From: CALOAD01 sp942491415 | GTDB lineage: Bacteria; Cyanobacteriota; Vampirovibrionia; Gastranaerophilales; CALOAD01 | Assembly: GCA_942491415.1 (NCBI GenBank) | Contig: CALOAD010000014.1 | Location: 186,001 to 250,000, forward strand | Reading direction: 5' to 3' | DNA length: 64,000 nt | Program-made: the position numbers and the translations under genes | Shown: positions 18,120-26,456 of the stretch, one piece after another | How the letters are laid out: each line of letters starts with the position of its first letter | Position numbering within the stretch: position 1 is the first letter of the stretch | The notes under the pieces: model-generated | What the model was told of the DNA's origin: nothing | Databases searched by the model: none | Seen by the model: only the letters and a program-made list of their open reading frames with translations

Positions 18120-18863
18120 CTATCTCTTCAAGATTACTGTGTTTTTAGATTTATCCATTATTACTTTAAAATTATTTAAATAACTAAGCCCTAATAAACC
18201 ACCTAATATACCGGTATTATCAATATCTTGAACGGTCGCAGACACGTTTTTAGCTTCTAATCCTTTTACCTTGACCGAATTCAAAGTAATTACAGGTACA
18301 GAGACAATGCCGTTTGCGGTTTGAGTTCTGATAGTGGGTGCATTTTTATAGTCAATACCCAGTTGTTCAGCTAATTTTGTAGTGATAGTAACTTTAGAAG
18401 CTCCTGTATCAAGTATATAGAGAGGCTTTACCTTTATACCGTTTATAACCAAGTCTCTCACTATAATATTATGATCATTGGACATAGGAAGTTCTACATG
18501 ACTTACATTATAGGAGTTTGATCTGTTATACTCTCCCTTTTTATGGGTTTTATCAATTAAACTTAAACCTATATCTGCCATTTTAAGTAATTTTGGATCG
18601 GAAGATTTTCTCAATATAGCTTTATAATGATATTTTGCTTCTTTATATTTTTTATTTTTAACAAGCGTCATCGCCAAATAATACCTGATAGAAGGATCAT
18701 TAAAATCTTCTTTCATTGCCTGCCTGAGATAATTTTCGGCTTGTTTGTAATTATCATTTCTATAAGATTCAATACCTTTTTGAAAAACATTACAAAAAGC
18801 TTTATTATTAAATTGAAAAGCTACAATTATAGATAAAAATAAGTATAAAAACTTTGCTCTCAA
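18120..18863 (-). CDS. Secreted TPR protein with retropepsin-like aspartyl protease domain
   Basis: A 247-residue protein. A signal peptide (residues ~1-24) is followed by about two TPR units (FQKGIESYRNDNYKQAENYL and DPSIRYYLAMTLVKNKKYKE). The C-terminal ~110 residues are a retroviral-type aspartyl protease: LYILDTGAS with D152-T-G, then GILGGLLGLSYLNNFKV, which resembles the second conserved stretch of single-domain retropepsins. Such proteases act as dimers. The likely place is the periplasm; the substrate is unknown. Divergent from the secreted unknown at 19009 with a 145-base promoter gap. Confidence 0.8.
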   Translation of the reverse strand: MRAKFLYLFLSIIVAFQFNNKAFCNVFQKGIESYRNDNYKQAENYLRQAMKEDFNDPSIRYYLAMTLVKNKKYKEAKYHYKAILRKSSDPKLLKMADIGLSLIDKTHKKGEYNRSNSYNVSHVELPMSNDHNIIVRDLVINGIKVKPLYILDTGASKVTITTKLAEQLGIDYKNAPTIRTQTANGIVSVPVITLNSVKVKGLEAKNVSATVQDIDNTGILGGLLGLSYLNNFKVIMDKSKNTVILKR

Positions 18864-18957
18864 GTTATCTTCCTTTTGAATTTTTTATTTATTCAAGTTT
18901 AAATCTTTTTTATTAAAAAATCTAGTTATTTATTCTAATGCTATTTATTGATTTTTC

Positions 18958-18986
18958 TTTTCAAAAGCCAAATACAATTGTATAAT
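18958..18986 (+). promoter_or_regulatory. Promoter of the secreted protein at 19009
   Basis: A perfect TATAAT at 18981-18986 is preceded by a weak -35 (TTTTCA, 18958-18963) at 17 bases. The ATG lies 22 bases further on, after AAGGATAGG. Confidence 0.6.
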
Positions 18987-19008
18987 TTGTATTTAAGGAT
19001 AGGAAAAT

Positions 19009-19605
19009 ATGAAAAAAATTAACAAATATATATTCATAATATTAATGATATTCAGCCTAATCTCTCTGAACAAGGCTTTTGCGGTAAAAGAACCTTTAAA
19101 ATATAATCTAAAAGACTTTCACTCCGTCAAAGTCGCTAAAGGTACTTTTTTTAAAGGTGTTTTACAACAAGAGGTTAGCTCTAAATATAATAAAAATGGT
19201 GATATTGTAAGGATAATAAATCCTTTTAACGTTTATTTGGATGAAACTGTTATAATCCCTAAAAATTCAGTCTTTATAGGACGCATTACAGATCTAAACC
19301 TACCTTCAAAAGGAAGGGATGCTCATTTCAGCATACCTATAAATGTGGTTATTTTTCCTGACGGAACGGGCTTAAGATTAAAAGCCCATGTATGGTCTAA
19401 AACAGGAAATGTAACAATAGGAGGCAATGAAAGTCCTCGAATCTCTACTAAAACTGTAATACATACCGAAGAAACGGTACAAGGCGGATTTCTACAAATT
19501 ATACCTGACGGTGAAAGAATAATGGGTAATGAAATAATGATGCAATCAGGTATTGATGCGACTATTCAACTTGATGAAGATTTGCATATACAAGTAATGG
19601 AATAA
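19009..19605 (+). CDS. Secreted protein of unknown function
   Basis: A 198-residue protein with an N-terminal signal peptide (about 25 residues, cut near NKAFA). The mature part is beta-rich, with VAKGTFFKGVLQQEVSS, DETVIIPKNSVFIGRITD and IPINVVIFPDGTGLRLKA. These resemble the stretch of VirB10/TrbI-like or 'stable core' proteins in which a pore subunit starts from an IPKGT...G motif, but the match is loose and I assign no function. It has a good promoter and ribosome binding site, and stands alone. Confidence 0.6.
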   Translation: MKKINKYIFIILMIFSLISLNKAFAVKEPLKYNLKDFHSVKVAKGTFFKGVLQQEVSSKYNKNGDIVRIINPFNVYLDETVIIPKNSVFIGRITDLNLPSKGRDAHFSIPINVVIFPDGTGLRLKAHVWSKTGNVTIGGNESPRISTKTVIHTEETVQGGFLQIIPDGERIMGNEIMMQSGIDATIQLDEDLHIQVME

Positions 19606-19990
19606 AAAAGTTCTTTACAAAACAAAAAAGTATTTCTGTTTTTGAGAAATGAAAGTTGAAACTCTTTTCAAATTCAATGATTTTTACTCATCGACCATGT
19701 GGTTTATAAAAATGATTGACTCTTAGGTTGATGAGGATCGTTTTTTCGTATGCCATACTAAAGTTGTAAGATTGAAAAAAGCAAAAATTAAGAATTAAAA
19801 ATAAAGAGTGCGGAGTGGGTAGTTAATCAATAAAATTAGAGAGAGTTTTAGTTGATCTTGGGGTAAGTTTTTCTTGAATAGCATAGACAGGGGAGTTGTC
19901 GTGATAAGTGCGACATTTGGAGATTGGGATAATAAAAAGAAGGCATAAAGCCTTCTTTTTTTTATATCTAAATTTTCTTTTAACAACCTA
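19606..19990. other. Intergenic region with hairpins, no gene seen
   Basis: About 385 bases between convergent genes. A 10-bp stem (19687-19696 with 19726-19735, one G-T pair) runs into GATCG and six T on the + strand, which may terminate the secreted-protein gene. A smaller TGTCG/CGACA hairpin lies near 19897-19915. Short open frames here lack a ribosome binding site. The strong hairpin at 19934-19960 belongs to the rib operon. Confidence 0.5.
19934..19960 (-). terminator. Intrinsic terminator of the rib operon
   Basis: An 11-bp perfect stem (AAAAAGAAGGC/GCCTTCTTTTT, loop ATAAA) lies 30 bases beyond ribH, with T runs on both strands; it probably works in both directions. Confidence 0.85.
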
Positions 19991-20458
19991 TTATTGGATT
20001 GTATTCAATAAATTTACCATCTCAATAGCAGATTTAGCAGATTCAGCCCCTTTATTACCGGCTTTTGTACCGGCTCTTTCAATAGCTTGCTCAATATTAT
20101 CAGTTGTTAACACTCCAAAAATAACAGGAAGACCTTCATTCAAAGATACTTGAGCAACACCCTTTGATAATTCTGCCGCAACATAATCAAAATGAGGAGT
20201 CCCTCCTCTTATTATTGCACCTAGGGTAATAATCACATCGTGTTTTTTAAGTTTTGCCACTTTACTTGTTGCCAGTGGAATTTCAAAAGCACCCGGAACC
20301 CATACTACATCGATATTTTCTTCGTTTATTCCATGCCTTTTTAAAGTATCTATGCAACCGCTTAAAAGTTTAGAGCCTATAAATTCATTAAATCTACCAA
20401 TTACAATAGCGATTTTTTCATTGCCTGCCGTTAATTTGCCTTCAAAAACATTAACCAT
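19991..20458 (-). CDS. ribH: 6,7-dimethyl-8-ribityllumazine synthase
   Basis: A 155-residue RibH. It joins the RibA-derived pyrimidine with the RibB-derived butanone phosphate to lumazine. Motifs: AIVIGRFNEFI (~residues 17-27), WVPGAFEIPLA, GAIIRGGTPHFDYV and FGVLTTDN. An upstream TTG at 20470 lies inside the sequence TTGGAGAT; that GGAG is a ribosome binding site for the ATG at 20458, which I take as the start. It directly follows ribBA and ends the operon. Confidence 0.94.
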   Translation of the reverse strand: MVNVFEGKLTAGNEKIAIVIGRFNEFIGSKLLSGCIDTLKRHGINEENIDVVWVPGAFEIPLATSKVAKLKKHDVIITLGAIIRGGTPHFDYVAAELSKGVAQVSLNEGLPVIFGVLTTDNIEQAIERAGTKAGNKGAESAKSAIEMVNLLNTIQ

Positions 20459-20470
20459 TTTTATCTCCAA

Positions 20471-21700
20471 TTAAAATATATGATTCATTTTTTCTCGTTT
20501 AGTACACATATAATTTTCATTATACTTATTAATAATCGGAGGTAAAGACACCCGATCAATAATATTTATTGAATACCCTTCAAGTCCGATAACTTTTTGA
20601 GGGTTATTGGTTATAAGTTTAAATTCAGTCAATCCGAGGTCTAAAAGTATTTGAGCTCCCACACCATAATCTCTCAAGTCAGGTTCAAAACCAAGTGAAA
20701 TATTAGCCTCAACTGTATCTTGACCTTGCTCTTGTAAGCAATAAGCCTTCAATTTATTAATTAAGCCAATACCACGTCCTTCATGACTTTTAAGATAAAC
20801 AAGAGCCCCACAACCATGTTTTTCTATATATTCTAAAGCTTGTGTCAATTGATTTCCGCAATCACACTTTAAGCTATGAAAAATATCACCTGTTAAACAC
20901 TCACTGTGCATTCTTACAACAGGAACACCTTCAAATTTCTTTGGATTACCTTTTACCAATGCAACATGTTCAGTCCCGTCAAGTTCATTTATATAACCAA
21001 AAATCTCAAAATCACCATGAGATGTTGGTAATTTTGCATGTGCTTCTCTTTTTACAAACCTTTCATGTTTTAATCTATAACTAATAAGTTGAGAAACTGT
21101 TATAAATTTTAAGTCATGTTTATCGGCAAATTTTCTCAATTCATCTCGCCTTGCCATAGACCCATCAGGATTCATTATTTCACAGATTACACCTGCGGGC
21201 TTATGCCCTGATAATCCTGCAAGATCTACACTTGCTTCTGTATGACCAACTCTTTCAAGCACACCACCGGGTTTTGCTTGTATAGGAAATATATGTCCCG
21301 GTCTGCAAAGATCTACAGGGGTGGCTTTAGGATCAATAGCTATTTTTATAGTAGTAGCTCGATCAGAGGCAGAGATACCTGTTGTTACTCCAAACTTAGG
21401 AGAGGCGTCTATACTAACTGTAAAAGCTGTTTTTTTTGATTCTGTATTATTTGACACCATAGGCTCTAAATTGAGCTGTTTAGTCCTTTCAGCAGTAAGT
21501 GCAAGACAAATCAAACCCCTTGCCTCTTTAACCATAAAATTAATAATTTCAGGTGTTATACAATCAGCAGCACAAATTAAATCACCTTCATTTTCACGAC
21601 TTTCATCATCGGCTACTATAACCATTTTACCGTTTTTTATATCTTCGAGAGCTTCTTCTACGCTATCAAAAAGTTGGTTTGTATTTTTTTCTTTCATCAT
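20471..21700 (-). CDS. ribBA: Bifunctional DHBP synthase / GTP cyclohydrolase II
   Basis: A 409-residue fused enzyme supplying both riboflavin precursors. Residues ~1-210 are RibB (3,4-dihydroxy-2-butanone-4-phosphate synthase): DDESRENEGDLICAA, CRPGHIFPIQA and GHTEASVDLAGLSG. Residues ~215-405 are RibA (GTP cyclohydrolase II): VRMHSECLTGDIFHSLKCDCG with the zinc Cys triad and SHEGRGIGL. The start overlaps the ribE stop by four bases (ATGA). The ribD deaminase/reductase gene, needed for the pathway, is not in the window. Confidence 0.95.
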   Translation of the reverse strand: MMKEKNTNQLFDSVEEALEDIKNGKMVIVADDESRENEGDLICAADCITPEIINFMVKEARGLICLALTAERTKQLNLEPMVSNNTESKKTAFTVSIDASPKFGVTTGISASDRATTIKIAIDPKATPVDLCRPGHIFPIQAKPGGVLERVGHTEASVDLAGLSGHKPAGVICEIMNPDGSMARRDELRKFADKHDLKFITVSQLISYRLKHERFVKREAHAKLPTSHGDFEIFGYINELDGTEHVALVKGNPKKFEGVPVVRMHSECLTGDIFHSLKCDCGNQLTQALEYIEKHGCGALVYLKSHEGRGIGLINKLKAYCLQEQGQDTVEANISLGFEPDLRDYGVGAQILLDLGLTEFKLITNNPQKVIGLEGYSINIIDRVSLPPIINKYNENYMCTKREKMNHIF

Positions 21701-22344
21701 TCATAAAACCCGTGTTCTTGTAAATAATCTAAAGTTATTGTCTCAGCTTTATTATCGTCTTTATTAAGCATTTTTTCAATGTATTTAGCAATGATATCAG
21801 ATTCCAAATTCACCTTATCTCCAATTTTCAATTCACTCAAAGTAGTTTCATTTAAAGTATGAGGAATTACAGAAACAGTAAATATATCATTATTAACAGA
21901 TACAATAGTTAAACTTATACCATCTATACAGATGGAACCCTTGTTTACAAGATATTTTAAAATACTTTCAGGCGCCGAAAAATAATAGATTTGCGCAAGT
22001 CCTTGAGATTCAATTTTTTGCAAAGAACCAAACCCCTCAATATGCCCCGTTACAAAATGACCTCCAAAACGACCTGAAGCAGACATTGCACGTTCTAAAT
22101 TTACTTTTTGGTTGACTTTTAAATCTCCAAGATTAGTCAATTTAAGCGTCTCGGGCGCCGCTTCAACTTCAAAATAATCATTACCTATTTTAACAGCAGT
22201 TTGACATGCACCATTAATTGCAACACTATCACCAATTTTCAAATCAGACAAAACTTTTGAGCATTGCACTGATATAACAGCACCTTGCGCACTTTTACTG
22301 ATTGATTTTATTATGCCTGATTCTTCAATTATCCCTGTAAACAT
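21697..22344 (-). CDS. ribE: Riboflavin synthase alpha chain
   Basis: A 215-residue riboflavin synthase with two homologous lumazine-binding halves: MFTGIIEESGIIKSI ... FEVEAAPETLKLTNLG, then FVTGHIEGFGSL ... SLTIVSVNNDIFTVSVIPHTL. It dismutates two lumazines to riboflavin. It is the first gene of ribE-ribBA-ribH. No strong ribosome binding site precedes the ATG. An uncharacterised hairpin-rich RNA with a terminator ends about 105 bases upstream; no FMN-riboswitch consensus is visible there. Confidence 0.94.
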   Translation of the reverse strand: MFTGIIEESGIIKSISKSAQGAVISVQCSKVLSDLKIGDSVAINGACQTAVKIGNDYFEVEAAPETLKLTNLGDLKVNQKVNLERAMSASGRFGGHFVTGHIEGFGSLQKIESQGLAQIYYFSAPESILKYLVNKGSICIDGISLTIVSVNNDIFTVSVIPHTLNETTLSELKIGDKVNLESDIIAKYIEKMLNKDDNKAETITLDYLQEHGFYE

Positions 22345-22449
22345 AACTAAAACATAGCACGAACAAATACCTTTTTAAAGCTATTTGACTTGAATTACAA
22401 ACCTCTTTTTAAGCTATACCGATACAAAATGTAATCAGGAAAATAAAAC

Positions 22450-22620
22450 AAAAAAAAAGATCGGCGAACCGATCTAACTGAAAACAGTTTACGAGTGAGA
22501 GTGGAATATGCACATTCTTAATATACAAGATGATACCCCTTTTAACATATTCCCTAGGTGTCTATTTAATCGGGCAATTAATTTAAAATACATGCGTAAG
22601 TTGTCATAAACACCCGGAGT
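22450..22620 (-). ncRNA. Candidate structured RNA upstream of ribE
   Basis: On the − strand this gap reads as a compact RNA of ~170 bases. Helix 1 pairs 22607-22619 with 22552-22564 (13 positions, one mismatch). Helix 2 pairs GGAATATG/CATATTCC exactly (22546-22553 with 22503-22510). Helix 3 is AACTG-TTTT-CAGTT (22476-22489). A terminator follows: AGATCGG-TTCG-CCGATCT and nine T. A weak promoter (TTCATT/TATTTT) sits just upstream of helix 1. It could be a free small RNA or a leader attenuator for ribE. It matches no RNA family I know; FMN riboswitch motifs are absent. Confidence 0.45.
22458..22475 (-). terminator. Terminator with UUCG tetraloop
   Basis: A 7-bp perfect stem AGATCGG/CCGATCT closes a UUCG loop when read on the − strand, followed by nine T. 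It ends the candidate RNA and lies upstream of ribE, and no coding gene precedes it after the rpsI terminator. Confidence 0.8.
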
Positions 22621-22674
22621 AAAATATCTTTATGTAAATAAAAATGAAGTTATTAAATATTTATTCAATTAAAA

Positions 22675-22702
22675 AAAGAAAGCTTTTTAAAAAGCTTTCT
22701 TT
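22675..22702 (-). terminator. Intrinsic terminator of rpsI
   Basis: A 28-base perfect palindrome (AAAGAAAGCTTTTT and its complement) starts 23 bases after the rpsI stop and is followed by T7 on the − strand. It ends the ribosomal-protein supercluster. Confidence 0.85.
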
Positions 22703-22725
22703 CTTTAATATTATAGACTCGAATA

Positions 22726-23118
22726 TTAACGTTTTGAGAACTGAAAACGTTTTCTTGCACGTTTTCTTCCGTACTTTTTACGTTCTTTGATTCTGGCATC
22801 TCTTGTAAGAAGCCCTTCTCCACGAAGTACCGCTTTATATTCAGGATTGCTCAACAATAATGCTTTTGCAATACCGTGTCTAATAGCACTAGCTTGAGCA
22901 CTAATACCACCACCAACTGCTTTTACTTTAACATCAAACTTAGTTTCATTTCCTGTCAAAACAAGCGGTTGATAGATCATCATTTCCAAAGAAGGAAGGT
23001 TACCAAAGTAATTTTTTAAAGTTTTATTATTTACAAAAACTCTTCCTTTTCCGGGTACTAATTTTACGGTTGCAATGGCGCATTTTCTGCGACCAACGCC
23101 ACGTATTTCTGTCGCCAT
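22726..23118 (-). CDS. rpsI: 30S ribosomal protein uS9
   Basis: A 130-residue uS9, full length: GVGRRKCAIATVKLVPG at the start, GGGISAQASAIRHGIAKAL in the middle, and the basic tail DARIKERKKYGRKRARKRFQFSKR-type ending in SKR, whose C-terminal Arg reaches the ribosomal P site. Its ATG overlaps the rplM stop by one base, the usual rplM-rpsI coupling. Confidence 0.96.
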   Translation of the reverse strand: MATEIRGVGRRKCAIATVKLVPGKGRVFVNNKTLKNYFGNLPSLEMMIYQPLVLTGNETKFDVKVKAVGGGISAQASAIRHGIAKALLLSNPEYKAVLRGEGLLTRDARIKERKKYGRKRARKRFQFSKR

Positions 23119-23561
23119 TATTTGCTAGCCTCCAATTCTTTAAATTCTACAGGTTGTTGAGCCTCATGTGGATGCTCAGAACCGGCATAAATTTTCAACT
23201 TCTTTAATTGCGAAGCTCCAAGTGTATTATGAGGTAACATTCCTTTAACAGCTTTTTCCAAAGCTCTTGTAGGGTGTTTTTCCATTAATTCTTTAAAACT
23301 TGCAGAACGAAGTCCTGATGGATAACCCGTATGATGATAGTACATTTTATCAGTAGCTTTTTTGCCGGTAACTTTAATTTTATCAGCATTAACTACAATA
23401 ACAAAATCTCCTGTATCAACATGAGGGGTATATTCTGGCTTGTTTTTTCCGCGTAAAGTATTGGCAATGACGGTTGATAGTCTACCTAAAGTTTTATCGG
23501 TAGCATCTACCAAATACCATTTTGCTTCAACTTCACAAGGCTTAGCAGAATATGTTTTCAT
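23118..23561 (-). CDS. rplM: 50S ribosomal protein uL13
   Basis: A 147-residue uL13: WYLVDATDKTLGRLST, TPHVDTGDFVIVVNADKI and HHTGYPSGLR are family signatures. An AAGGAGG-type site inside truA precedes the ATG, and the start overlaps the truA end by 20 bases. rpsI follows immediately. Confidence 0.96.
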   Translation of the reverse strand: MKTYSAKPCEVEAKWYLVDATDKTLGRLSTVIANTLRGKNKPEYTPHVDTGDFVIVVNADKIKVTGKKATDKMYYHHTGYPSGLRSASFKELMEKHPTRALEKAVKGMLPHNTLGASQLKKLKIYAGSEHPHEAQQPVEFKELEASK

Positions 23562-24360
23562 CTTTATTAGCCTCCTTATTTACCTTTTCATTAATTTTAT
23601 TAATATCATCGTTATATCCAACGTACATTAACGTTAACCCTTGCGGGCTTATAGTCGGTCCAGCTAACGATCTGTCTTTAGCAGTCAATATTTCCTGCAT
23701 TCGAAAAGGATCTACCTGATCTTTACTGAACATAAGTAAAGTTCCAACTATTATTCGAATCATGTTGTACAAAAATCTGTTCCCAACAATATCGATTACC
23801 ACATCATCCCCTATTTGCCTGCACTTTGCTAAATATAAAATGCATTTTTTAGACGGATTCTGTGTTCTAACACACTTGAAGCTTGAAAAATCATGCTCAC
23901 CTTCAAGGTGTTTTAACGCTTTATTCATTTCATCAATGTGCAATTTTGGTCTATAAAAAAGTTTTTCTCTCGACCAAACGGATCTTTGAAATCCATTATT
24001 GATTATATATCTATACCACCGATATTTGGCACTTTTTTGACTGTGAAAGTTTTTATCGACTTCATTTATCGCAAAAACGCTTATATCTTGTGGTAAAAGA
24101 GCATTTAAAGAATTTATAAACTTATAATTATCAATTCTTTTCGGTAAATCAAAATGAACTACCTGCCCTTTTGAATGAACACCCGCATCTGTTCGTCCTG
24201 AAAAAATCGTTTTTATTTTTCGACCCATCAGTCTTTTTAGAACTTGCTCCAACTCTCGTTGAATTGTGTTCACTTCCGGCTGGATTTGACTCCCGCCGTA
24301 TAAAGTTCCAATATACTCTAAAACTATTGCATACCGTTGCTGATAGAGTACATCAGTCAC
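23542..24360 (-). CDS. truA: tRNA pseudouridine synthase A
   Basis: A 272-residue TruA, which makes pseudouridine at positions 38-40 of tRNA anticodon arms. Motifs: LEYIGTLYGGSQIQPEVNT, the catalytic Asp in FSGRTDAGVHSKGQV (~residues 53-67), KYRWYRYII and GNRFLYNMIRIIVGTLL. The last ~25 residues (poly Asn/Lys/Glu) are a lineage-type tail. Located between rplQ and rplM, as in many bacteria. Confidence 0.94.
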   Translation of the reverse strand: MTDVLYQQRYAIVLEYIGTLYGGSQIQPEVNTIQRELEQVLKRLMGRKIKTIFSGRTDAGVHSKGQVVHFDLPKRIDNYKFINSLNALLPQDISVFAINEVDKNFHSQKSAKYRWYRYIINNGFQRSVWSREKLFYRPKLHIDEMNKALKHLEGEHDFSSFKCVRTQNPSKKCILYLAKCRQIGDDVVIDIVGNRFLYNMIRIIVGTLLMFSKDQVDPFRMQEILTAKDRSLAGPTISPQGLTLMYVGYNDDINKINEKVNKEANKDENIFC

Positions 24361-24379
24361 TTTAATCTCCTAATTCAAC

Positions 24380-24811
24380 CTATACAAGCTGAATTAATGC
24401 CATTTCAGAAGCATCGCCACGTCTTGGTGGTAGTCTAAGAATTCTTGTATATCCACCTTTTCTGTCAGCATAATCTTTTGCAATGTTAGTGAAAAGCTTA
24501 CGAACGATTGTTTCAGAAACTAATTTTTCTTCAACACCATCTTTAGACTCAAACACTTCACCGGTTTCAGGATTCATCAACTTACCTGTTTCACGGTCAT
24601 ACAAAAATCTTAATGTCTGTCTTCTTGCGTGGAGATCACCTCTTTTGGCTAGAGTTATAATATGCTCAGCATAAGGTTTTAAAGCCTTTGCTTTAGCCAT
24701 TGTTGTTTTTATTTCGCCATGCATAAACAATGCAGAAGCTAAAGATCTAAGAAGTGCTTTTCTTTGATCCTGAGGTCTACCTAATTTATGTCTTTTACAC
24801 TGGTGTCTCAT
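24380..24811 (-). CDS. rplQ: 50S ribosomal protein bL17
   Basis: A 143-residue bL17: MRHQCKRHKLGRPQDQRKAL, GEIKTTMAKAKALKP, then the C-terminal YTRILRLPPRRGDASEMALIQLV. It follows rpoA after 20 bases, the standard order. About 25 extra residues in the middle (ETGKLMNPETGEVFESKDGV) exceed the usual 117-127. Confidence 0.95.
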   Translation of the reverse strand: MRHQCKRHKLGRPQDQRKALLRSLASALFMHGEIKTTMAKAKALKPYAEHIITLAKRGDLHARRQTLRFLYDRETGKLMNPETGEVFESKDGVEEKLVSETIVRKLFTNIAKDYADRKGGYTRILRLPPRRGDASEMALIQLV

Positions 24812-24831
24812 CTTTTTATCCTTATCAGTTA

Positions 24832-25806
24832 TTATTCAAGTTCATCAACGCCTTCAGGATTTGGAGCTAAGTCCAAGCCAAACTGTTTAAGCTTTTCAAT
24901 AACTTCATCTGACGATTTTTTACCGAAATTCTTAATATTTAATAAGTCATGCTCTGACTTTTTAAGTAATTCGGAAATATTATTGATACTAGCTCTTTTT
25001 AAACAATTATAAGCTCTAACTGACAGCTCTAAGTCCTCGATTGTAATACTTGGAACAGGCTCTTCTTCTTCAAGCTCTTCTACCGGTTGTTGAACACCAA
25101 CAATTGTAGGTTGACCTGTTAATGAAGAGATTGCCATAAAGTGTTCTATAAGGATGTTTGATGCTTGGCTTAAAGCCGCATTAACATCTACACTTCCATT
25201 ACTCCATACTTCAAGAATTAATTTGTCAAAGTCAGTTACTTGACCAACACGAGTATTTTCTACTGTGTAACTAACTCTTCTAATCGGCATAAATGCTGAA
25301 TCAATGGGTAACATATCAACCGGCATTCCTGAAGATTTAGTTTCTTGAAGAACTTCAGCCGTTATATAACCTTTTCCTGTTTCTACAACTATATCAGCAT
25401 GAATGCTTCCACCATCTGCAACTGTGCAAACTAACCAGTCTGGGTTAATTACCTTAACACCTGCAGGTAGTTGGATATCACTAGCGAGTACAGGACCCGG
25501 TGTGTCAATATCCAGCCTTAAATGCTGAGGTTCAGGTGACTCAGTTTTCACTACCAAACCTTTAAGGTTTAACATGATGTCAATGACATCTTCTACAACT
25601 CCGGGTATTGAAGTATATTCGTGAGTAATACCTTCTATACGTACAGATGTAACTGCTGCACCTTCCAAGCTTGATAAAAGTACTCTTCTTAAAGAGTTAC
25701 CTATTGTTGTACCAAAACCACGCTCTAACGGTTCAATAACGAATTTACCGTATTGGGAACCATCCGAGTCAGTTGTTGTATTTACGCATTTTATTTTTAA
25801 ATCCAT
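24832..25806 (-). CDS. rpoA: RNA polymerase alpha subunit
   Basis: A 324-residue alpha subunit. The N-terminal domain (residues 1-~230) has FVIEPLERGFGTTIGNSLRRVLLSS, GAAVTSVRI and HEYTSIPGV; the C-terminal domain (~255-315) has LELSVRAYNCLKRASINNI and LLNIKNFGKKSSDEVIEKL, which contacts UP elements and activators. It sits between rpsD and rplQ as in most bacteria. Length is normal. Confidence 0.97.
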   Translation of the reverse strand: MDLKIKCVNTTTDSDGSQYGKFVIEPLERGFGTTIGNSLRRVLLSSLEGAAVTSVRIEGITHEYTSIPGVVEDVIDIMLNLKGLVVKTESPEPQHLRLDIDTPGPVLASDIQLPAGVKVINPDWLVCTVADGGSIHADIVVETGKGYITAEVLQETKSSGMPVDMLPIDSAFMPIRRVSYTVENTRVGQVTDFDKLILEVWSNGSVDVNAALSQASNILIEHFMAISSLTGQPTIVGVQQPVEELEEEEPVPSITIEDLELSVRAYNCLKRASINNISELLKKSEHDLLNIKNFGKKSSDEVIEKLKQFGLDLAPNPEGVDELE

Positions 25807-25831
25807 TTTGGTCCTATAACCTCCTAGACTC

Positions 25832-26434
25832 TTACTTAGAATAGTATTCGATTACGAGTTGTTCTTTAAATTCAGGATCCAACTCTTCTCTTTCGGGTAA
25901 TCTATCGAATACGATCTTGAGTTTGTCGCTATCGACAGTTAACCATGCTGGTGCATGTGCTTGATCAATAGATTCTGCAAATGATTTAATCACATCAGAG
26001 CTTTTTGCTCTTACTGTTATTTCATCACCTGATTTTAACAAATAAGAAGGGATATCAACCTTCCTTCCGTTAACAAGAATATGCCCGTGGCCAACGAATT
26101 GTCTTGATTGACGACGTGTTATTGCAAAACCTGCTCTATAAAACACGTTATCTAATCTTGACTCCAAAAATTGCAACATAATTGTACCAGTAACGCCAGT
26201 CTTTTTTGCTGCTTTTTGATAATATCTTCTAAATTGTTTTTCGTTTACTAAATAAGTAAAGCGAATTTTTTGTTTTTCTTTAAGGTGTATAGCATAGTCA
26301 GAAAGTTTCTTTCTAGCTTGACCATGTTGCCCTGAAGCGTATTGTTTCATAGAAGAAACAAGCTTCTTGGCAGAAATGTCTTTTACACCATAATTTCTAT
26401 ATAATTTATTTGATGGTCCAGTATATCTAGCCAA
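25832..26434 (-). CDS. rpsD: 30S ribosomal protein uS4
   Basis: A 200-residue uS4. It shows QHGQARKKLSDYAIHLKEKQ, YLVNEKQFRRYYQKA and the S4 RNA-binding domain LESRLDNVFYRAGFAITRRQ...GHGHILVNGRKVDIPSY. It starts 22 bases after the rpsK stop and precedes rpoA. Four N-terminal Cys of the zinc-type S4 are absent, so this is the C-minus form. Confidence 0.96.
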   Translation of the reverse strand: MARYTGPSNKLYRNYGVKDISAKKLVSSMKQYASGQHGQARKKLSDYAIHLKEKQKIRFTYLVNEKQFRRYYQKAAKKTGVTGTIMLQFLESRLDNVFYRAGFAITRRQSRQFVGHGHILVNGRKVDIPSYLLKSGDEITVRAKSSDVIKSFAESIDQAHAPAWLTVDSDKLKIVFDRLPEREELDPEFKEQLVIEYYSK

Positions 26435-26456
26435 TTTTCTGTGCTCCTTACTTTCG

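Noticed and set aside
19795..19986. 63-residue − strand open frame
   Set aside because: It begins within the terminator hairpin of the rib operon and has no ribosome binding site.
22345..22725. FMN riboswitch before ribE
   Set aside because: Riboflavin genes often have one, but I could not find its conserved core (AGGGGCAGGG-type and GGTGAGATTCC-type stretches). Other hairpins are there instead.
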